A DNA stretch of 64,000 nucleotides from Oxyura jamaicensis (Eukaryota; Chordata; Aves; Anseriformes; Anatidae). Shown one piece after another: positions 35,501 to 44,500 of this stretch (positions are counted from its first letter, which is position 1; the number at the start of each line of letters is the position of its first letter). The translations under genes and the position numbers were made by a program. Under the pieces are notes generated by a model, which did no database searches, was not told the origin of the DNA, and was given only the letters and a program-made list of their open reading frames with translations. Where the stretch lies: the NCBI RefSeq assembly GCF_011077185.1, contig NC_048912.1:12268757-12332756 (forward strand). The letters are read 5' to 3'.

Positions 35501-38500
35501 ACCTATTAGTAAGCTGTAACTTGCTATCAGATAGAAAACTCTGCATCAAAAAAGACTCAAATTATGAAGAGCACTTTTAGACCTATTAATTACAAGTTTC
35601 AGAAGACTTTGTTCTTTTCAAGCATTAGAGATTCCTCATTAAATATCTTCCATGCAGAAACTAATTTTATACTATTTCATGTTCATTAACTTGTTTACAA
35701 ATACAGTAGATAGTCTATCAATCTACCTGAATTTAAATGAACGTTAAACTAAACAAATACTGAGCATACCAATAGCTTTGTCAGTAGAGGCATTTTTAAT
35801 TTTTAAAAGTTTAAATGGTAGAACATACAAGGGATGTATACGAACATGCTAATCAAATAGAAACAGTCAAACTGATCTGCTGTAGAGATCCTAAAACTAC
35901 AGGCTAATCAAAAGCTGAAGAAATTAGGCAAGTTCCTATAACCCAAAGGTCCAGATGTAAATTTCAGCAGTGATTCAATTCTACCACTGTACCCACCTCA
36001 TTAAAGGCATTAGTCTGCTCTCTTAGTTGGTTAGTTTGGATACAGCAATGACAATCTGTTCTAAAACCAGGTCCAAAGAAGCACAGACTTGAGAGAACAG
36101 TGATGGCTTTCTAACATTCCTCAAGTTTCATGAATTGGGAAATATGAGTACTCAAATTTTGTCCCCTATGCCATTACACTGATGCTAAAAATTGATTCTG
36201 GCCTTGTAGCAAGCAAATCTTAGCACATTTCAAAATACACTTCTGCTACTCAAAAACTTCTACAAACTAGCAAAGAAATCTCTGAAGAAAAAGACTTGTA
36301 CTGAGTGACACAGCAAAACCAAGGATTGCAATTGCACCATACCTCTGTCCCTGATCCAGATCCTGGCGAATCCACTTTCCTCTTCTTTCTGGGACCAATT
36401 GCAGCTAATGCAGTCAAGTTGGCATCCCTCTGTCTCATCTGTGCTAGCTCCTGTTGCTGCATCTGCATTTGTAAAAACAAGTACAGTTAATCTTTTTTCT
36501 TTTAATTTTGCTAAGAAAAGTTTATGTTGAAGTGAACACTTACCTCCTTGGCCTTCTGTTTCAACCTAAGCTGTTCTGGATCTTCTTGTCTAGATCGAGA
36601 CTATGTTGATAAACGATGAACATGGAAGAGCCAGGGAAGAAAAAAAAATTGTTTACAAAAGCAATTAAACATAAGTTTTACACAGTGTATGAAAGCTTTT
36701 CTTAAATTTCTGTGGGGAGTAGATTAATAACACAATAACACAACATGAACTTATCAGAAGTCCTGGGTTATTTTGTGAATTGTCTCTAGAGTGCTCCTGC
36801 CTAGGAAGTCATACTCATCCTATATTCAGGTCACTGAGTACAACCACAAAGTCTAATGCTTACATCAACTGCTCCCTATCCATTATATTTCATCATCATT
36901 TCTGAATTTTCTTTCTATTCTCCAAAATACTTGTAGCCTTTCTATACCATTTCATTTATGCGTACCACCAAGTTATATAGAATAAACTTTTTTCCTCAAT
37001 GAAAAAGGCAAGGACTAGTTTTTAAGATCTACTAAATCTGAGAAATGCAATGAGAATGGTAGAGCAGCTGTCTCACGTGCTTTACCAAGGAAAGCAGAAC
37101 ACAGCTGTATCTAAAGAACACATTCATCAAGTTCTATATCTGAAGATTAGAGTCTTTCTCTTCATCACGTCCTTTAAAATGCAAAGAAACTCTGCACTTT
37201 TGACGTCAAAAATGACACTGAAAATGTGTGAAATCCAAGCACTTGCCTTTGCTGCACGCATTAAAATTTCCCTTTCTTGTTCATCTTTACGCTGCTTTTC
37301 TATTTGATCAAGTTGTTCAAAGAACTTGAGCTGTGCCCGAACGTCACTTGCTTGTTCATATCTTTCATCATCCTGAAAACAGAGCAAATATGTTTCTCAT
37401 TACATATCTTAAAAACAAAGCTGTTAGCTTGTACTGTACTGTAGAAGAACATATACATTTAAAGCTAAGTGTTCACTTTGTCCTTTTCAAACAAATAGCA
37501 AGTGTATATTTACACCAGTCAAACCAGCTAGAGCTCTTAAAAGCATTTTGTTCTATTCCATGAATTCATCAGATTTTGACTTCTATGCTAATATCATCAC
37601 GGCTTTAACCTCACAAACAGATTTCAGAGAGAACTGTTTTTTGTTATTTTTTAATGCTGAGGCATTTGCATCTATTAAGAACACACATCTGTCAGATAGA
37701 AGTCTCTTGAGAATTCAGAGCAGTGCTCCCTAGTCCCACATTGATCCCAGCAGCATTAACAACAGGTGCAGTCTGTTCATTCTAATACAACGTGGCCACA
37801 TGCACGAAGAGCAGGTGAAACAGCTCATTTTACATTCAGTCACTTCGTCCCATACAAAGTGCCTTGTTTAACATGGGTTATCATCAAAAAGGAGAAGAAA
37901 ATATGATATATTTTTCTCTCCTATATGCTCACATGGGGAGAAGGAAGGATATAATGTGGTGTAAGCCTCAATGCTAAATTTTGCTGCATCCTCTTCATGC
38001 TCGAGCAGTTGTAGAGTTGTACTTCTGTGACTTACTGTATACCTTTTTGGAAGGTCAGCATAGCCAAAGAATATTTCCTTGAAAGGGAATATTAACTGCA
38101 TGTTCAATGATTCACCTTCCTCCCCCCAAGTCCTTCTCCCAGTACCTGCTGGGCTTATATAGATTGAATTACAGAAATAAAAGAACACAAGGACTCTACA
38201 AATAGATCATCACTGAGCATAAAAAAGGCTTCTGGAGATGAGCACCTCTATGTAGTTTCAGTAGGAGATCAAAAAGCTTGTTTGCAAAGATGCTGTACGC
38301 TTGAAGAAAGGAAATGAAAAATACTCATCCATCACATCATGCAGCCTTACACTGGGAGACTTGATGCTGACTGACCTTTACCAGATGGCACATAATGCTT
38401 GGGTGGGGTGAACAATACTAAATCACATCTTTTATCTGCCTCTCTCATTGTACGATCACTCAGACTTTAAACATTTGACATAATAAAGGGGTGAGGACAG

Positions 38501-41500
38501 CTCCTAAACATTGGTTTGAAAAAAAATTTGCAAAGGCAAGCTGAAGTATTCTAATCATCTATGTATATTAATAATCTTAGTGTAATGTAAATCAGTCAGA
38601 GACAATAAACTAACTTCACAGAATGAAGAACATCTAAACACATGTATCACAGCCAACCCTAAAAGCCCATGGAATCTGTGCAGTTTTATCTGTGCAATAA
38701 AATACAGTTACCTTATAAGAAATGTTCCTTTGTTGAGCAGTCTCTGATAATTTTTCCACTAGGTTTTGTAGTCTTTGTTGTGTAGCATGTGATACGTAGC
38801 TAACTACATCAGGATGGATTTCTGTTATTCCATGTTTTTTACCTACGATCAGGACAGAAAGTTGTAAAAAAAAATCATAACATGCAGCTAAACATCTGGT
38901 CAATCTCAATCATGGAAATTTAAGCACTTCAAAAAAATAAGGCCATCGTGTATTTCTGAGAACAAGCATTAGACAGGAAATGGTATACATATAAAAGTTT
39001 ACGTTAGCTTAACAAAATTTACGACTTAACGAATGTTGCATGTCACAGTAAAACAAGCAACTGAAGAACACTTTTAGTTATGCTATCATTTTTAAACTCT
39101 TGCATAAATAAATGATAAAATTGTTTCTGGATTTTTATCTTTTTTTAAACAAATTTAATTATTTTAGTTGCTCTATCATTTTATACAGTCAGAATTTTAA
39201 CCAGGTCCAGTAATTTTGATGTTAAGTTGCCATCATTTTAGAAAATCTTTCTATAGCTTTGTTATTGCTTATACTGTTCTTCTACCGTCATAAGCTGAAT
39301 GACTGCCCACACAAGCATCCAAATATACAAAAGGTAACTACTCGAGCAACTTTAAAACTATTCAAATCAATTTACATGGAAAACGTCTTCAAGTACACCC
39401 AACAGTAGTGAAATTTGTTTCTTAAAGCTCTAGAAACATTAACTTACCTATTTCTAATATCCTTCTTTGTAAAGGTGCTGAGAAGAGGAAGGTTTCATCT
39501 TTACAGGACCTTGTTAACGTGCCCACTAGCTCAGAGTTTGTCGCCAATATTCGAGCGCTTTCCTCTGACAGGTTGACTCCAGCCATTGATGCAACATCAT
39601 TAATGTCATCATCATCCCTTAAGAAATGAAAACTCATTACAACCATAACATTTACTTCTTGTATCTACACACGCTGCTACAAAACCTCAACTGCACAGAA
39701 GTTCCACAACAAATCTGGATATTTTATTTCATTTTTACATTTTATTTGCTTTTATTATACACTAAAATAAAACTAACATTTGATTCCAAAGTATTTTTGC
39801 CATTTTGCACTTCCTAACTGTTTTTCTTAAGGTCTTTTCTTATGCAACATTTTAGCATCTTGAGAAACAGGAGACTAGACATCACTACCACCAAACAATA
39901 ATGAACTGCACTCATCACTGTAAAACAGGCTATACATCTGAACGACCTGAACAGAGTTGGCAGGAGCAAAGGAATGAATTCTATTTGCTTGTCCAGACAA
40001 GAATTGTTTGTGAGGTTTGATTTCTATCCTTAGTGCCAGCTAAATGCTAAAACCAGTCTGGCACAAGTATACCCACAGCTGTTTGTACAAGTCTTTAAGT
40101 AGCAAATCTGCTACAGAAAATTCACTTCTAGATCTTGCGAGTGTACCTAGCCTGATTCAGCACCACTGGAATACGCAGAAAGGATCCCACTGAGCTCAGC
40201 AGGTTGCCCAGGCAGTACAAGTACAAATAAGCATATGGTTCCTCACCTAAAAGAACCTCCCCCAGGTTCTTTCAGTTTATTCTTCTGAGCAGCAGCTACT
40301 TGTGTTGAAACAGTGGCAATAGCCTTGTTTCCAGGTAATACTGTTGGTTTTACCACAGGTACTGCAAGAAGACAGACAACATTTGTACATCAAATTTCAG
40401 AGTTCAGATTTACATGCCAGTCATGGGTAGTAACAGCAGGGGCCTGGCACAAAGATTCAGTTTCTACCAGCATTTCACCCATCTAAGGCAGGACCCTCCC
40501 ATGCACTTCCAGCTCCCAGACATTTTAGTTGACTGTAAGTGCTGCCCTAACATATTTGCAACCCCAGCCACTATGGCAATATGCACTGAAAATTTTATCT
40601 GTACTAATAGCCAGCATACAGCTACAGGGCACTTGAGAACTGACAGTAACAAAACAGACATCAGTTAGTGCTATCAATACAACATATACTAAATATCTTG
40701 ACCTCCTACCTGTCTGAAGTTGATTCAGTTGGATTTGTTGAGGAGTAGTAAGCATAATACGACTATGTGGTTGCCGCAACGCTACCATCGGCGTCTGTGT
40801 CAACGTTACCTGTGGAGGCCTTATCAATGTCCCTGCTTTTTGAGACTGTTGGATAACCTGCAGAGAAGTAGAAAGAAGAACTGTGAACAATCTGAAACAG
40901 TTAAGGCTAAGAATCTGGTGGGAAGTAACAAGTCTAACAATAAACTTGTAAATTGTTATCATCTTAACACATCCATTCATTGATCTAGAATAAGCACATT
41001 TTAAGGTATTTGAGTTTCTTTAGACAAATTATTACTCAGTGGAAAACTAATCCGTTTTCTGTGATACAAAAAAAGCCTTACTGCTATTAAAAAAAAAAAA
41101 AAACTATAATCGGAACAATCCTGTTAAAACTTCTACCTGTGGCTTCTACATTAGATATAGAAATATATATAGCGTTCAATTTCTATTTCTTACCTAGATC
41201 CTTAACACCTTGCTGTAATGTCTATGCTATAAAGACCACAAAACTGATATGATCACAAATTTTCTTTCAAGTTAAGTAAAAAGTATTTATGAATTGACAA
41301 AAGCAATCTCTTCTTTTCATCTTATTTAAAAATTTATGGATAGAGAAGCTCAGATGAATGGCAAATGTTCTACACGCAATATTCATGTACTAAGCAAGAA
41401 ACCCGAGCAGTTTAATAACATATATTAATACATAACCTAGAATAAGCTTGTGTGCAGACACTGCTTTGTTTTATGAGAACAGGAAAAAAGGCGGTACATA

Positions 41501-44500
41501 TTACACTATTCTTACAGGGTTTTCATTAAGGTTTATATGAAGGCATAAGAAACTTCTTCTCTTTCCTCTTTTGGGGTAATTTGTTGTTAGACTTAAGAAA
41601 AGGGGAAGTGGAAAATGCTCCGTAACACTGCTCTCATGGGATGCAGTGATTGAGAAAATCTGTCAATATTTCTTGGTAAAGCAGGAAATACAGTACTTTA
41701 ATCGTGAATGGATTTTAAATTATACCTTTTTTCTTCTTAGTAGCTCTCTTCTCTAAAAAGGTTAAAGATCCGACTGAAGTAAACAACCAATTTGTGAAGA
41801 AAACTCACTGCATTCTGAAAAAACAACTGTGTAGTAACAGCTGACGCGCTTCAACTTACGTACCAGTGGTGTAGACTGCCCTTGTTTACTAACACCAACT
41901 TGTGTAGGCTGAGTTAGGCTGATTACAGGTTGTTGGAGAGTACTCGTTACAGTTGCAGTCGCCTTCCCTGCTGTGCGCTGAACCGACGGGCTTAGCATCA
42001 CTGCCGTAAGTGCAGTCGTTGCTTGCGTTGTTGGCTGCTGCTGTTGACTTTGCTGAATGAAAGCTGCAGAGTCTGGTGTTAACTGTCTCAAGGCAGGTAA
42101 ACTCCTCTGAAAGGAGGAAGGGAAAGAATTTGTTTGAGTATCTTAATGCTAGATAACAGAAGAAAACATTAATCATAAAAAGCTATGCATTTAATGTCAG
42201 TGTGCTGCATTGGTCTGCATGGACATCTACATCAGAAGAGAAAATGTGACAGCAGCTAGACGGAGCAACAGCACCTTTAGTTGTGGAAACCTGGGCATCA
42301 GGCTTCTAAGGATATTGAGCCCATCTGGAACCCTTGGTACATATTTAACAGTCTAAGCTCATGCTGCCTCACTTGACTGCATATACCAACCTATGAGATG
42401 TGATGGCTTAGAAGATTGCAGACTTTTACTGAATTCTTACATTAGTTACTTACAGTAACAATTTTTGTCCTTGAGAACAACTCACGTATGAACAAGTATT
42501 TAAGAATTCAAAAACGTCAACAAACACCTACAACTATATCCCTTAATCATACATTAGTCAAGCAAAGTTATATTCTTACCATAAAGTGCTGATCTGCTTT
42601 CTCTGATTTTTCAGATGGTAAATGTTTCAGAATAAACATTATTTTGAGATGTGTCGAATTACTATAAAATTTAGGACAAATGGTGTTTATTATTGAGAGA
42701 TGACAAATTTCCCATTTATCTGTATGAATATATGGTATACAGCATAAGAGCATGAGTTTGTCCAGAAGGTACAGTTTTCTGTATCATTCTATCCCTCCTT
42801 TTTTTTTTTAAGACACTAAAGGGATGATAATAAATCAATTCATAGGCTTGGTGCTATGGAAAGAAACAGCTTGTAAGTAATAGAAAGGCAACCCACACTT
42901 TTCAGATTTCTTAAAGTAGGTATGATTTGACACTAGAAGAAATTATATTATTGGTTGTGCCAATGAATCATGCTAACAAATCTTTGGAACCAGGAGACAG
43001 AAATATTGTTTTAAGGGAGCAGAAATCTAACAAGGCACCATTTACAACTTCCATCTACATTATCTCAGAATTCCATCTGTACTGGTAAAAGATGTGCTTG
43101 TGCTCACTGCTGCAGGCAGATAAGCACATGAGGACTTGTGAACACAAGTTACCTTCAGGAAAGGCACAAGGTAAGGTTGAGGTGAAGAATTAAGTTCTCT
43201 GTAGAGCCTACTGGTGAAGTCTTCTGCTTCAATTTTTCCATCCTTCAGAACAGAAAAGCAAAATAAATGAACTTGCAGAAATTACCTTTTACATTCATTC
43301 AACACCAAGCAAAAAATGTAAGTCTTAGCAGTCTATAGGAAATAAGCAGTTTAATCATCCCCCACTAATTTTAGTTATCAAGTTTTATCATAGCAATGAT
43401 TTTTGAATGCAGTTTTAAGACGTCAGCCACAGAGAATTATCAAGAACTATCAACTGCTCTGAACAGCCTGGCAGCCCCATCTCTGGTATTCTCTTTTCCA
43501 AAGTACTATAGCTCCTCCATTTCAAATAATTAAAGGTGTGTCCATCATATACTAAGGTGGCATATCTGTCACAAAACTAGCTGTATATTCCTCTTAGGAG
43601 GATACTCTGAAATTTGGTTTATGACCACCACTGGTTATCTCGTGATAACATCGGGAATACACAGCTCTGCCTCACATTAAAGGCTGCTCACAACTAGGCT
43701 AAGCAGTATTACTGCTTATTCTATAAACATTAAGTACGTCAAGCTTTAACATTAGTTTCAGGTAATATTATTTACTATTATTTTGTAAAAGTTTGTGGTT
43801 TCCTATTGAACTAGCTGCACTGTCTTTCTTGACATTTCATAATTCATATTTTTATTCATTGCTTTATCAATAAAAATCATAGAATTTAAAGAGTCATCGT
43901 TTATATTATTTGCACTTAAATTTAACTTGCATAGGTCCATTACAATAAGTTAACAAATGTCATGGTTAGGTTCTCATGCATGAATATGAGCAGCAATAAG
44001 CTTCAAAAAGAAGTGATTTACAAGCTTCAAAAGAAAATCCATGCATATATTTTAATTTAGAAAAAGCAGTGTTTGGTTTCTCTCACATTTTAGAAACTTT
44101 CTCCTCATCATAAACACTCAGTTTTGTTTCCACATATTGTTTTTGTGCCCACATATTGTTTCTTACAACTTTTAATGAACTTTCATATGAACTTTCCTTA
44201 CCAGCAGGTTCTGTACCAATTCTTTCACGTTAGCCGCAGTCTCTGAAGACTGTTTTCCAGATGATGCCAGTTTTATTAATGTGGATAGAAAGTTTTTGCA
44301 TTTCTTCACATTTTCCATAGTTTCCTGATGGAGGCGGGCAGGGAGAGTAGAAGGGAAACAGAAGAGATAATAAATTCTTTGTAATAAATACTCTGACCTG
44401 AATTCTGAGAAATAAAGTCCTTCTCTAGTCCATCACTGAATAATAATATTTATTAATTCAGGTCCCTGAATTAAAAAAGTGTTCTCACTTTGTAAGTTAT

